Shown here: in pieces, positions 1 through 12,751 of the stretch
Layout: the number at the start of each line of letters is the position of its first letter
Numbering within the stretch: position 1 is the first letter of the stretch
Assembly: GCA_963682055.1 (NCBI GenBank)
Contig: OY821740.1
Coordinates: 36,352,795 to 36,416,794 of the forward strand
Source of the DNA: Primula veris
Lineage: Eukaryota; Streptophyta; Magnoliopsida; Ericales; Primulaceae
DNA: 64,000 nt
Direction of reading: 5' to 3'
Translations under genes and position numbers: made by a program
Notes under the pieces: model-generated
Told to the model about the DNA's origin: nothing
What the model saw: the letters and a program-made list of their open reading frames with translations, nothing else
Database searches by the model: none

Positions 1-3000
1 ATATTTATAGATATATACATATAAATATAGATAGATATAGAGAGAGAGAGAGAGAGTTGAGGAAATGGGAATTTAGCGAGCCACTAGACGAATATAATTT
101 GCGGTATTATTAATAGTGACGGCTAAAGCTGGTTTATTTTAGTGCCCCTGTTTTTCTCTTTTTATTACGGTTCTACCACTATTTAACAAGGTTAACTACG
201 CTACTATGACTTTCATGGACGGTGGGTATTACATTATTTCAACTAAGTCCATTTTGTAACCAATATTTTTTTAGTTTTTTTTTGTATTTTAGGTTTTAAA
301 AATTTGTGATTTGTTTGGTAAATTAGATTATACAGTTTCTGAAAATATGATTTTTAGGATGAAAAGACTAAAAAATTCATATTTTTAAAATATAGTTTTT
401 TAATAGATTGTTAAAACCGATTTTTAAAATCTGATTTTGGATAATAAAACATGTTATCAAATATAGCCTAAATTAGGGGAAACATTCTGTGTGTGTGTGC
501 GTGTGCTACTAAATGAGTAACGATTAGTGCTAATTTTACTACTATTTTTTACTATTTCCATGTTTTTCTGACACATTTTCTCATTTTACATTTATCTATT
601 TTTCATCAGTTTATCGATTTTTTCAAGTGTAGTTGTATTTATTTTTTGATTTTATTTTTTAAATCAACGTTCTATATTATTTATAAAGTGTTTGTTCAAA
701 AAAACCTGTAAAATTTAACATTTTATATATTTTTTGGTATTTAATATAGGACGGATCTAGTTTTTTTTTGTAAATACTTGCCTATGGGTACAGGTTAATT
801 ACTCGTTCATCATTCATTTTTAGCAGTATCGGGTTGTTGCCTAATAAAGGTAATAGACTAAGTTAGTGACACAATTTAATAGACTCCAATTTGATTGCTA
901 GCATGTTTCGTGATGCACTAACAAAAATCATTAGTTGATTCGAGAAGAGAATAGAACATTCCATATATACTCTCATTTTATACTTAGTCGCCTTATGTTA
1001 CACTATTTTTACACTCTAAAGCGATGTTGCAATATCACGATTCAATAACGATTAGTTGGAATAAAGTAAATAGTTCGGCGTTACAATTACAAATCGCTAC
1101 CATTCAAATGATGGGTTAATATTTTTTTTGGGCTTAATCGATTAAATTGAAAGCATATATGATGAATTGTAAACTCGAATTGAAATATAAATGGAGGAAT
1201 TGATCGTCGTACAAGCATAACGATAACATCCTTTCTTTAAAAAAGAGAGATGAGTATATATATTGACGAATGGTGTCGGAAATCTTTGTAGGAGTATTAG
1301 TTTTTTCTCTTTTAAAATTAATTTATTACAAAACATATCTTGTGCTTTGAAAACTTATAAAATTTCCATTGATTTCCAAATGTAACATAAAAAAACTTTA
1401 GAAATTTAGAAATTAATTTATTCAACTTCTAACAAAAATTTGAAGTCAAGGTTGTTGGTTAATCTTGGACTTGTACTTTTTACTACTCTGCTCTCAAGTT
1501 ATAGAGGGGTATAAGAGAAAACGAGAAGACTAAGGTAATGTATAAGCACAAACGTCGACTAGGGAGGCAAAATAATATATCTCTTTTCTTAATGTCATCG
1601 CCAAATCGGTGACCAACTTCCAAACTACGAGATTACGTACCAAGCATTTCACACTAAGGTCTCGACTTTTAAGTTTGAAGTGAATAAGGTTATTCTCCGG
1701 TTAGGCGCATATCATCATCTTGTAAGAAAGAGTCATGATGTGTTCACCAACATATTTTGTGAAAACTTCAACAAGTCCTGTATATTTTTTCAATTTTATA
1801 ATTGTCACCTTCACACACTCCGCCAAATAGAAATATAAGGTGTATCATTATATTCATATTATACAAAGATTTAGAAGAAAATTTGTAAAGCTTTGAAGTA
1901 TTTGATAACTTGTTCTTCGTTAGGATTTTCTGTAATGTATTATTGGGATAGGAATAAAACTTGTTTTTGCTTATTTGTACGTGTTAAAAAGTATACAACT
2001 GTGGGCACGAGACTATTCAGGTCCTTTCCCGTCAAATAAGCGTGTCAAATGGCAATATTATAATTTCATTTAAAATCAAGGTTATTACTCGTAGATTCAG
2101 TACACGGGCATTAATGATGTCGTTGACCCCACAACTATAGTTCCTGGAAATTAACAAATAACCCAATTGCCTTTTCTTTTTCCCTTTTTCCCTTTTGTCC
2201 TTTTCCTTTTACTCAGTCTTAACAAAATTTAAGAACTTCTGCTTTCAATTTTTAACTGTAACAGAAATGGTCACAGTATTTTCAAACTTGACAAACATTA
2301 GTATTATTTATTTTTATATGAAATTTTTATTATAGCTGATAAAAATAGAAAAATCAATAAAATATGTTACGTTGATAGTTACACGTAAATAGAAACCGTC
2401 AACAAGTTAATACTATATTTTTTAAAGAAAAACCATTCAAGGATGGAAAAAATATGCATCACTAATTTCAGAATGTTAGGACCAAATTAGGGATTTACTG
2501 TATTATAAAAGTATTTATGTTTGAGTGAAACTATGAGGACCATTTAAAACGTTTCATCAACCTAATGGTGATCAATGTTGTTATTTTAAGTTATTATACA
2601 GAACGTGATGATGTCCCTTACGTAGTTTATGTTAACTCATTTTTGTCGTTATGGTAACTTCATTTTATTATATCTGGATCTGCGATGTTCTGTTATAGTC
2701 TTGATTGGATTACGATTCTTCCATTTAAAATAGTAATTAAAGATTAGATTATATTTCTTTTTTGGTACCGTGCCTAGGAATTTATTCTACCAACCATTAG
2801 TAAGATGCGACTCATCCACCATGAAGTTATTAGAAGAGAGATTTAATAATTAGTATATAGAAAGATGATGAAATTAGCGAGTGAAATATAGATAATACAT
2901 TGTTGTCACCACTTCTACGTTAACGAATTTCACTAGTTCTTTGCATTAATTATGAACCGTTTCATGTTATATTTTTAGTATTAGCAAAATAGTTGAATCA

Positions 3001-3039
3001 AAGGCAAAGTGATATCTTTGAACATATTGTTACTCTAAT
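1..3039. other. Intergenic, no gene seen
   Basis: AT-rich sequence with no exon-like reading frame that I recognise on either strand. A short (GA)n run lies at about 39-57, and T- or A-rich runs recur throughout. Nothing else supports a feature. Confidence 0.6.
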
Positions 3040-3347
3040 TAGGGCCGAGTTCGATCCGATCCGGTTCGGTTTTTGACAAAACCGAAACTGAGCATATTTT
3101 TCAGTTCGGTTTTTTTCGGTTTCGGTCTTTTTATTTTTTGGACCGAACCAGACCGGTTTTTTCGGTCCAGTTTCGGTTTTTTTCGATTATTTTTCGGTTT
3201 TATTTTGATTTTTCGGTTTTTTTCGGTTTCGGTTTTATTGAAAACCGAAACCGACCTGAAATTTTTTCGGTTTTTCGGTCTTTTTCGGGTTTTTTTCGGT
3301 TCGGTTATCGGTTCGGTTCGCTTTTCCCGGTTTTTCGCCCAGCCCTA
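3040..3347. mobile_element. hAT-type MITE with perfect 8-bp TSD
   Basis: A 308-bp non-autonomous element. Its ends are inverted: TAGGGCCGAG on the left, and TAGGGCTGGGCG on the reverse complement of the right end. It is flanked by a perfect 8-bp direct repeat, ACTCTAAT, at 3032-3039 and 3348-3355, which is the target-site signature of the hAT superfamily. The interior is a low-complexity series of TTTCGGTTTTT-like words with pieces of the complementary AACCGAAACC type. The Phe-rich open frames across it are by-products of this repeat, not a gene. Confidence 0.85.
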
Positions 3348-4629
3348 ACTCTAATTAGTCTTAGTAAATTAGTGGTACTGTTATGGGAGAATTTGCCAAC
3401 TTATAACAACAATCTCAAATCAGTGTTACTCACGCAAGGTGGATTCAGTCCGTAGAAAACGCCTTAATTATAAACTTATTTAGGATTATATCGAGAACAG
3501 AGCGACCACAAGTATAAATAAAGGTAAAACACTTTATTGATAATCTGAACTTGTATTGATTACAACGAAAATTTGAACACGAAATGGGATTCTAATTGCT
3601 AAAACTACTCATATGAATTGGAAACAACCGGATGAACTGGAAATAAACTGCTGAAAGCTTGTAATGTAAATGTGCTTGATCTTTGTTGATACTTTTTGCC
3701 TTCGGGAGTGACTCCTATTTATAAATTGGAGTGTTCAGCTGCCGTTGACGGTTGTTGATTTGAATCTTGGTTTTTAACTCCAATTTTTTTCGTTATTTGC
3801 GAATTCACCTCGCTTCTTTTATTGCTTCTCTCTCGATAACGATATGTCCATTTCTGGGTTTATTTGCAACTTTAGTCATTTCTTTTATTTCTTTACTCTT
3901 GCTGCGCTTCTAACCCTTTTAAATTCATATTATTGGGCCCTCCATGTTTTATTTCTTTCACTCTTAGTACCCAATAATTTTTCTGGTACTAACAAACACT
4001 TCTGTTTTTACAAGCAAATTAAAGCAAATAAAATATGGAGTTGAAATAAGTGTTTTTTAACCAACAAACAGATTTTCATTAATATAAAGATAAGACATAA
4101 CACAGATTACATATTTACGAGCTCATACATATATAGAGACACTACATTTAGTAGTCGTAGTAGCTACCTTCAACAAAGCATTTCCAACTGCTTTAGTGTC
4201 TTTACAAAGATAAAAGGAAAGGGCCCAAGGGGCAATATACTAGCATGATTCTAGCCTATAGTTACTACCAATATATACCTTATCTTCAATGGTTATATCT
4301 ACAAAAGACAATCCAAAGATAACGTTGGATAAAATATTGTCTAAAAAGGTAATGATTTGGAAAAATCTAATGTGTGTAGTATTAATTGCATTAAAATATT
4401 GTACACAAGTTAACCCTCAAAACTCTCACTCATTACATGCTAATTCTAATTATAATGTTTTTGAAATAACTAATTCTAATTAAATGCTAATTCTAATTAC
4501 TACGAGTCATTAAATGCTATTCTAATGAAATATTACTACATAATAATAATAATAATCAATCAAAGTACATTTTTATTGGAAACATTTATTTTATATATGG
4601 AATCAAATGAAATAAAAAAATTTAGAATT

Positions 4630-4890
4630 GGTAGTTTTTTTTTAATTAATATTTAAGTTTATTGTAGTCTCAAATAGGGTTTATATATTTTTATTTGGGT
4701 TTTATTATCTTGTAGTTTTTATTACTTTTATTTTATATAATATTTAATTTTATACTAGTTTCAACTAGTTTTCTATATTTTTATTTGAGTTTTATTGTAT
4801 TGGATATGTAGTTTTTAATTTTTTTTTATTTAATTAGTATTTAATTTTATGATAGTTTCAAGTAGTATTATATATTTTTATTAATTGTGT
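4630..4890. repeat. Degenerate AT-rich tandem repeat, about 90-bp unit
   Basis: About three imperfect copies of a unit containing 'agtttcaa', 'tatatttttatttgagttttatt' type words and 'gtagtttttaat' follow one another. Related sequence recurs at about 9020-9120 and, inverted, at about 38830-38910. This is therefore a dispersed repeat family rather than a local accident. Its class is not determined. Confidence 0.5.
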
Positions 4891-7052
4891 AGGAAAAGTT
4901 TACTGTATTGTAATGCTCCTCATTGGAAAATGTTGAACTTGTTAGTAATAGTCATTAATATTGTCTTGATTTGATTCTTAAACTTGCAGTATATTAATTG
5001 CGCTTTCTATAATTAACTATATTTAATTACTCTTATCCTATGTCCCCGGGCAAAAGTTAGCAACACCTTTTTTAAAATGCTATGTTTAATGAGTAAAATA
5101 CTACTGTGATTTTGGAAGGAAACATTTTTCATTGATTTCACCTAAATGACTCAAAGTTTTATAAACTTGTTTTTAGTGCTTACATTCTAAAATTGGGCAA
5201 AGAAAAACTCCACAAGTATTTCATAGTTTTTAAGGGTTTAAACCATTTTTATCTCTAATTCTATTACGTTGTAATTTTAATTTCTAGATAAAATTTATTA
5301 TTGTTGAATGCTTTTAATTTCTGATTTTTTTTTATTTCTCAAGTTATATAGAAACTATTGTTTATTTCGTTTTCTTGTTACAGATTTTTTAATGAATTTG
5401 AATGATGCATCTCTTTGTCATCAAGCTAAAATATGGGTCAAACCAAGTGTATATATTGCAAATTATTATTCCAAAATTTTAATTAATCAAATATTACCTA
5501 ATCTAACCTGTGTATTGTTTGAAAAGTCCCCGCCTTATTCCGATTAATCACCGTCTAGACGTCAGGCTCTGTTCTGTCGTCCCGATTAATTTAGACACTT
5601 TGATATGGTCAAATCCGAGTTAAACGCGTCAATCTAATTGGAATTAGTGTTTTTTTTTTAATATAAATATATTTATAAATTCTTAGTCCCAAAATCATCT
5701 TTATAATCAATCAAAATTTGTGTTTGCAATTTGTCTTTGAACACATATTTATATTTATTTTGGTTTGTGCTCGACTGTACATATATACTATTTAAATATC
5801 CTTTGTTGAATTCTTGATATTATACCGATAAACTAATGATGTATAAATGTTTAATTTAGCTTATTAATTGAATTTACGATATAAATGTCAAATGAAAATC
5901 CAAAAAACCCACTAATATGGTAAAATATAGTTTTCCGCTTAAATCCCGCTTAATCCCCGCTTATTCACTTAGGTTCCCAGGCCCTATCTCCTACCTTTAG
6001 TCCGCTTAACGACTTTTGAAACCGTAATTTCTTTTTGATTTGTCTGGATTAATTTGAAAATGTACTACATGTTAAATTTGGAAATCTTGAATAATCATTG
6101 AGATAGTTGTTATACATTGTTTCATTAAATATATTCGATGAGATTAATTATCATGTAAACAACTATTATTACCATATTAGGTGTATGCTATTAATGTGTT
6201 AGCATAACCATATAATAATTATAATTGATTGGTGATTTGTGATGTGTTTGTGATGTGTTATAAGACAGCTCTGCATAGACAAACTAAATATTAATGAAAC
6301 TCGTTTATCCGCATTCGTGTTGTTTATTTAAACATGATAAGAGGGGAGGGTAGTACGAAGAAGGTTGTTTTAAAATAAAGTTTCTTTTAAAACACATTTC
6401 TCCAGTGTTGTAATTGGGTTGATTACCGGTTTCCGGTTGTAATTTATCGCTTTCCAAAATAACAAAAAAAAAATAATGATAATATAATTACAAACCATAT
6501 GATCTGGCCTTTGCTAAGGCCTGCATTCTTGCAAATTGGATAAGCATTATACAAGGCAATCTTGTTTGGTTAAAATCAAGGGTAGACGTGGGTTATGGGA
6601 GTTTAAGTTTTGAATGTTTAGATTTTCGGTTTTTTTAATATGCATTCGTATTTTTTTTTAATCAACATACTATTTTATTTCTAAATTATTTGTTTTTATA
6701 AAAGAAATCGAAAAAAAATTACGAATACGTATAAAAAAACCAAAACCTGACAAAAACTTGACAATTCGAAAAGGAAATTTGTTCCCTAAATTATGAAGCT
6801 ACTGAACCCTTTTCACTGATTTTTGTCAAAATTTAATCAAGTAATCCGATTATAATGTGTGTTTTTGTACTTATAATTTTAAGTATTTTTTCTATATCTT
6901 GGTTGAGTATAATGATTTGACATTTTCCTTAACGTCATTGGCATGCGTACGTACGTGATAAGGCCTAGGCAACTCTCCTGGCGTATGACGCACAATTAAT
7001 TGCTCAATTATTTGTGGTTAATTAAGTAAATTATTGTAGAGTCCCCATATGA

Positions 7053-7054
<2 letters not shown>

Positions 7055-7112
<58 letters not shown>
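7055..7112. repeat. (AT)n microsatellite
   Basis: An uninterrupted alternating TA tract of roughly 58 bp. Tyr-Ile-rich open frames over it are artefacts. Confidence 0.95.
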
Positions 7113-7114
<2 letters not shown>

Positions 7115-8846
7115 TAGGTACGAGGTAGGAAAACAATAATGATTTAGAAGAAATGAAAATGAGTGTAAATAAAGTTGTACATAAAAAACATGACTATTTA
7201 AGATGAACATCCATCCCATAGTTTTGGTCATAGATACATCTTTGATGAAGAACCTGTTGATAAGAGTGAGCTAGCCCAATATTGTACTTGAATCTCGAAG
7301 CTCTTCTTCCATTTGCATATGACAGGTTATTTGGCCTGCAAAAGGCTATATATAACATGTTAACCTGAATTGATCTTCTTTTTTTTCCAAGTTTAAATAA
7401 ATCAACTTATTTCCTCAGAGATGTAGCTAGACATGTCTGAATATAGTTTAATTAACACCCGTAGCCTAATTGATTACCCCCAACAAAAACGTAGCCTAAT
7501 ATTTATGTCAAACAATATCAAATATTTGTTTATGAATCCAAATCTTCCCCTCGTTCAGTTCGATCCTTTTTGCCTCAACATCAATATCTTTGATCGGAAT
7601 TGAACAATCGTACGATTTTCCGGTTTAATTCTGTTCAGTTGATGATCTCAATTGTAGGGTTTATATCATTTGGCTAATAGGAAAATGGTTTACAAACACA
7701 AGTACATAACACCATCCACCTTTCCTGCCGCCCCGCGTTGTTGTTCTGCTACACACACTTTGACAAAGACCACACATGTTATGTAAAAAGGAGAATTACT
7801 CAAAAATTTACGAATCTTAAACCCCGTTTTTTACCTCATCACCCACTGATGCTCGGACTGGTGGAATTGGTGTACGATCGCACTTCCAGCTGGTTGGACA
7901 TTAGATTAGCTAGTGTTGTAAGCCAATTTCATTGTAATCAACTCATTTAGTAAAGACTAATTAAGATGTGCAAATTCCACAAAGTAAACATTAATTTCTT
8001 TATAGTAAATGCACCCGCTTGGATATTCCATTTTTATCTTAGGGAGAAGCGAAGAACGAACTTGATTATAATTACATTAAAGTTTTACAAATTACTCCGT
8101 AGTAAAATGTAAACATAATTAATCCAACGACTATGTAAAGGAAACACACGTATAAGTATTAATTCGTCCATTACACTATATCTAAGTTGGAGGAGTCTTT
8201 GAAAGCATGATTACCTCTTCGTACTACTCCCATTTTTGTCTTGTCTTTTATATACCTTTTTCCTCTAAGTTCTCGAATAAAGAGGGAAATGCTTTGAAAA
8301 TAATAGAAAGTGAAAGGGGATTCAATTATTGATGCATCAAGTTTATGGCATTTGTCATTACATATAAATGCTAGTGAATAGTGAATTAGTGATATAGTTA
8401 TTTTGGAATGTTATGCCAAAATTAACGTCGATCATGAAAGTAAGATTCAGTCGTATGTCTTGCTCAAGTATCTAGCTATAGAGATCATTCGTTCAACCAG
8501 TGCAATCGTTATATTCAAGTTACTCACTCATATATATTTAGTTTGCAAGTGAGCAAATTTTGACAAAAATCTAATTATACAAACCAATACTTGTATGGGC
8601 AACACCAACTAGTTTTTTGAAAATTGTTGATAGAATGAGCGTAGACAACATACTTAGTTGTTGTTCTTTTGCTCAATTTAATTACCAGCAGTTTTTAAAA
8701 AATGTGTGTCGTTATCCGATATTTTCTTGTAGCTACTAATTCGTTTTAAAGATTTTTCTCTCCTTAGTAATGATTTTAGAATAAAATCGAGCCGAAGGCA
8801 TATATAGCCATATAGGCATTAAGTAACATGGTAGGACAACAATATG

Positions 8847-9290
8847 GGATTCATAGATTTAAATTCTCTAAAGTCTATAATGCATTCACATCTTATAGAT
8901 TTCAATCTAACAGATGAAATAAACATAATTCAATGTTTTAGATTTAGGCATGAGTTTTATAATTTTCTTTTTATATAATCTTAATATATAAAATAAAATA
9001 TATTAAAATCATTGATTATTTTTTATTATTTTTAATTAATTTTTAAGTTTAGGGTAGTGTCAACTAAAGTTCTATAATTTTATTTGAGTTTTTATTTTGT
9101 TGTAAAATTAGTTTTTAATTTACAAAATCATAATTTGTATTTTATATATTAAAATTATATAAGAGGAAAAATTACAAACTCACGCATAAATCTAAACCAT
9201 TATATTGTGTTTATTTTATCCGTTATATTGAACTGTAGATGATGTGATTGCATTATAAACTCTAGATAATTTGAATCCGAGATTCATATA
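8847..9290. mobile_element. Long-hairpin (foldback) MITE upstream of the 9.4-kb gene
   Basis: The left part (8847 to about 9000) and right part (about 9130-9290) are inverted copies. On the left, 'agtctataatgcattcacat' matches 'agtttataatgcaatcacat' on the reverse strand of the right. Further in, 'tttagatttaggcatgagtt' matches 'tttagatttatgcgtgagtt'. The arms are about 150 bp each and roughly 80% alike by eye, around an AT-rich centre that holds one copy of the repeat at 4630-4890. The element ends about 10 bp before the TATA-like box of the gene at 9384. Confidence 0.7.
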
Positions 9291-9299
9291 TGTTTGGTG

Positions 9300-9307
9300 T
9301 ATAAATA
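9300..9307 (+). promoter_or_regulatory. TATA-like box
   Basis: TATAAATA lies 77 bases before the start codon of the small gene at 9384. That is a normal plant distance if the 5' leader is about 45-50 nt. Confidence 0.5.
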
Positions 9308-9383
9308 ATTACTCACTCATGCACCTTTAAAAACCCAACCACAAAGCACCCTTTCTATACTTGTAATATCCTTAATTACCAAA

Positions 9384-9770
9384 ATGGGAAGAGAAAATGA
9401 GAATAAGAAAATGGTGGTTCAATCTTCAATAATTTTGCTTCAAGAGAGGTTTAGGCAGCTGGAGAAAGAGAGGGAATTAAGGAAGAGTAGGGAGCTACTA
9501 AGGAAGCTCTACGAGTCCGAGACATTTTACTACCACGCTTCGAAGTTTGATACGTCAAAGTTGTACCGATCGGAGTCGACGATTTCGCCATCTAAGCTGC
9601 CGCTCAAAATCACTCTTTCTTTGTGGCCGAGCTCAGAGGTAAATGAGAAGAGAATAAAGATGACCAATGTTTGTCAAAATCACAAGCCTTTGATGGTTTG
9701 TAATACTCATAATTCTCTGATCAAGCACATGGACTTTGATTCTGATGTTGATACCTCTCTTCATTTGTAG
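9384..9770 (+). CDS. Small single-exon protein of unknown function
   Basis: An intronless 128-residue frame starts with ATG in the context AAAATGGGA. I think it is a real gene: it has a TATA-like box 77 bp upstream, balanced codon use, and an AATAAA-type signal near 9860. Residues about 14-45 are a charged, probably helical and coiled-coil-prone segment rich in Glu, Arg, Lys and Leu (for example LLQERFRQLEKERELRKSRE). It is followed by a Ser/Thr-rich linker with SPSKLPLKITLSLWPSS and an acidic C-terminus. No signal peptide, membrane segment or catalytic motif is visible. Plant genomes have short uncharacterised proteins with a similar 'LLQERFRQL' start, but I cannot name the family. No function is proposed. 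Confidence 0.7.
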   Translation: MGRENENKKMVVQSSIILLQERFRQLEKERELRKSRELLRKLYESETFYYHASKFDTSKLYRSESTISPSKLPLKITLSLWPSSEVNEKRIKMTNVCQNHKPLMVCNTHNSLIKHMDFDSDVDTSLHL

Positions 9771-12010
9771 TAGACCATTATATATATAGAAAGATCTACT
9801 GCTTTTTTCCATATTGTTCTTGTTTTACAGTTTTGTATGTTGTATACGTACTGTTTTGGAATAAAAAAAACTTGAATATATTCAAAGTAGTTCTCTGGTG
9901 GCAACTTCGAATTAGGCAAAATCAGAAAAATCAGAAAAATCAGAGGACTAATATATATAAAATTCTAAAATAAAAAATCAGAAAAATGTTTAAAACCCCG
10001 CAAAATTAAATTTACCAAAAGATATTGTTTAAAATATATATAAAATTCATAAAAATAAAAAAAGTTGGGAAAAGCAAAAAAAAAATATGGAAAAAAACTA
10101 AAAAAATTATACACTTCGTGTATACTTACAGTTCAACTCATAAATGTATATAGTTCACCTTATAAAATATATATGCTCAGAGTTGTCGTTTAAAATTTGA
10201 AAATGAGGGAGCAATTCTGCATCTTGGCACCTCAATAACCAGACTTTTATTTTGCAATATAATTGTGTTATAGATGCAGGTTTTAAAACCTCAAAGTCCA
10301 ACTAGAATGATTAACTTAACTTGGCATAGCATTTTAATTAAGCTTTAAATTTTGTATCCAATAATTATGTGGGCCTTAATTAAAATTTTAATAATTATTG
10401 AATTTTCATAGTTTGGTCCATGATGAGCAATCAGGGGTAGGGTTGTCAACCCCCATGCCGCCGCTGACCTATCATTGCAACCTCACCGCCATGAGAATGC
10501 GGATAAAACTGTTCATCTTACTTAAACATTCCACCTTTGTTGCATTTTACAACTCCTTCTTCAAACAGGACGAGGTATATATGTGATTATCTCATACTTA
10601 TCTGACCATTAAAAAGTGATGGTTTGGAGTTCAGATCAAATACAAAGAGAAAAATATATAAGTGGTGTTAGTTTTCTAAGTTTTCTTCATATGGAAGGAG
10701 AGTATACATAGTACTTGATGCTCTTGTACAAACTATAGCAAACATATGGTATTTACTTTTTATTTATTCTAAAAAAAACTAAAAAAAAACATGACAGAGG
10801 GAACCATTCTAAAAAACAAGAGTGAAAATGTGGCCTCCGTATCATTGTTTGTCAAATAAAAGAAAGGAGAAAAAAATATAGCTAAGCCTAAGCACTAGCT
10901 TATATTGTTAAGTTACTCTCTGAATCTACGATAATATGAAGAATATATTGCAGTTTTAGAAATGGAGCCATTAAAATATTAAATTGTCTCAAGTAGAGGA
11001 TCTTTTATGTAAATTATTCCCAAGATTACGGCTTTGTCCTGTTTGTCTGCGAAATTGATAAGCGGTATAAATATATGGGGAAATTTTTGTTTAGTACGAT
11101 GCTATGGTCTAAATACTCAAAAGCACAAATTATTGATTTTTGTTTAAGATCCAATACATGTTATTTTTTGATGTACTAACTAACCATAATCTTTAGTTTC
11201 TTTCCTCCTCCTTAAATCTCTCCACATATTTCTCCTCTTTAGTTAAAACCTTCTAATCTAAAATCAAAATTCAAATGATTTCAATGAGGAAACATAAAGT
11301 ATGAACATAAATAAAAGGTTAATTGTAAAATAAAGTCAACATTAATATATGATCTAGGAAAAATAAAAATGCACCAAGGAGCACCCAAAAAAATGGTAGA
11401 GCATCAAAACACAACAAATAAAATAATAGAAAAATGAACGAAATAAGTATAAGAACATAAATTATAAACATAAAAAAGTTAAAAACTAAAATAAAAACAT
11501 TATACAGTATATAATTTAGGAAAAATAAAAGTGCATCACGGAGGATAAAAAAAAATGGTGAAGCATCGGAGCATCAAAATACATAAAAGAATAACAACTA
11601 GAAACATCGATGGAAATAGATATAAGAATGGAAGTATAAAATCACCGATAATCAAAAATTATTCGGAAGCATCCGAGAGCATCATGCAGCAATCACTTTT
11701 TTACATCACAACTTGAAAAACAAATCAAATGCGAGAAAAAAAAACAAATTATAAGATAATTTGAGTAGTACGTAAGAGTTGGAAAAAGTACATCATATCA
11801 TAACAAAATATCAAACTAGTAAAACTAAAATTGAAATGAAAAAAACATAGGAAAATAAATATATGAAAACTATGACGATCAAAATAAAATTGGTAGTATC
11901 CAAGAGCAACATGCAGCAACAAGGAACAAGAATTACAGTCAAGATCAGTGAAGGAGAAGAATCTAAAGTTTAAGAATAAAAGATGACATAAAAAGTAGTA
12001 ACAAATACAC

Positions 12011-12089
<79 letters not shown>

Positions 12090-12751
12090 AAATGGAATGG
12101 AGAAAGGAAGGGGGAATATAACGTGTAAGAGCGAATCAAGGAGAGAAAATAGGAATAATTTAATTTGGGTTAGGGGTAAACTTGGTATATTTAGACCCAT
12201 ATGTACTAAATATTAAGAAATATTTTGAGCATCTTTTTTCCATAATTAAGTACTTAAAAAATTTATTAGATGATCTTTATCCCTAAATATATTTCATTTA
12301 ACTCCTATATAATTAAGCGACAACCAAATAGTTGTATCATTGTTTTTTAGATTTGTAAGATTATCTTGGCCAAAATCTAGAATTTTAAAGCAAAAAAAAA
12401 TAAAAAATCATATAAACCAAATACAAGTATACAACCCATGGATTTTTAAAATCTTAAAATTACCACCCATAAAATCTTTTCCCAAAGGGACTCTAATCAA
12501 AACTTTTGACCAACTATATATATACATCGTATATTTGTCATAAATCCAATTTAATTAAATAATATTCCAAAAGTATCATTCGCATTTGGTATACGTAAGG
12601 TGAAAGAAAGGAAATGAAAGATCATATGGAATCATAAACTTTAAATCACAATAAGTTTTCTTTTAAGATTTAGACACACAACCAAAATATAAATAAGAAG
12701 ATCACTTATAATATATAGAGATTTACACACACAAACAGCTCTACAACTACA
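9771..12751. other. Intergenic, no gene seen
   Basis: A-rich sequence with no recognisable exon. It contains the (CATATA)n array at 12011-12089 and low-complexity A/T stretches. The frames on the minus strand around 11749-12200 follow the repeat and resemble nothing known. Confidence 0.55.
12011..12089. repeat. (CATATA)n hexanucleotide microsatellite
   Basis: About thirteen near-perfect hexamer units in a row. The Met-Tyr repeat seen on the reverse strand is only this array translated. Confidence 0.95.

Larger units (their letters stand above)
3356..8846. other. Intergenic, repeat-derived, no gene seen
   Basis: No coding region can be supported. The stretch holds degenerate AT-rich repeats (4630-4890) and an (AT)n run (7055-7112). 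Repeat-like segments around 5520-5640 and 5935-6010 share words such as CCCGCTTAATC and CACCGTCTA with a segment near 21890-21960, so they are probably dispersed transposon fragments. Confidence 0.5.

Noticed and set aside
3073..3455. Phe-rich open frames of 91 and 105 codons
   Set aside because: They are translations of the CGGTTTTT simple repeat inside the hAT MITE.
7031..7231. Minus-strand frame with a Tyr-Ile repeat
   Set aside because: It is caused by the (AT)n microsatellite; no conserved sequence.
7240..7340. Possible minus-strand last exon (NNLSYANGRRASRFKYN)
   Set aside because: It has a CAG acceptor in front but no recognisable protein family and no upstream exon.
11970..12200. 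Minus-strand frame with a Met-Tyr repeat
   Set aside because: It is a translation of the (CATATA)n array.
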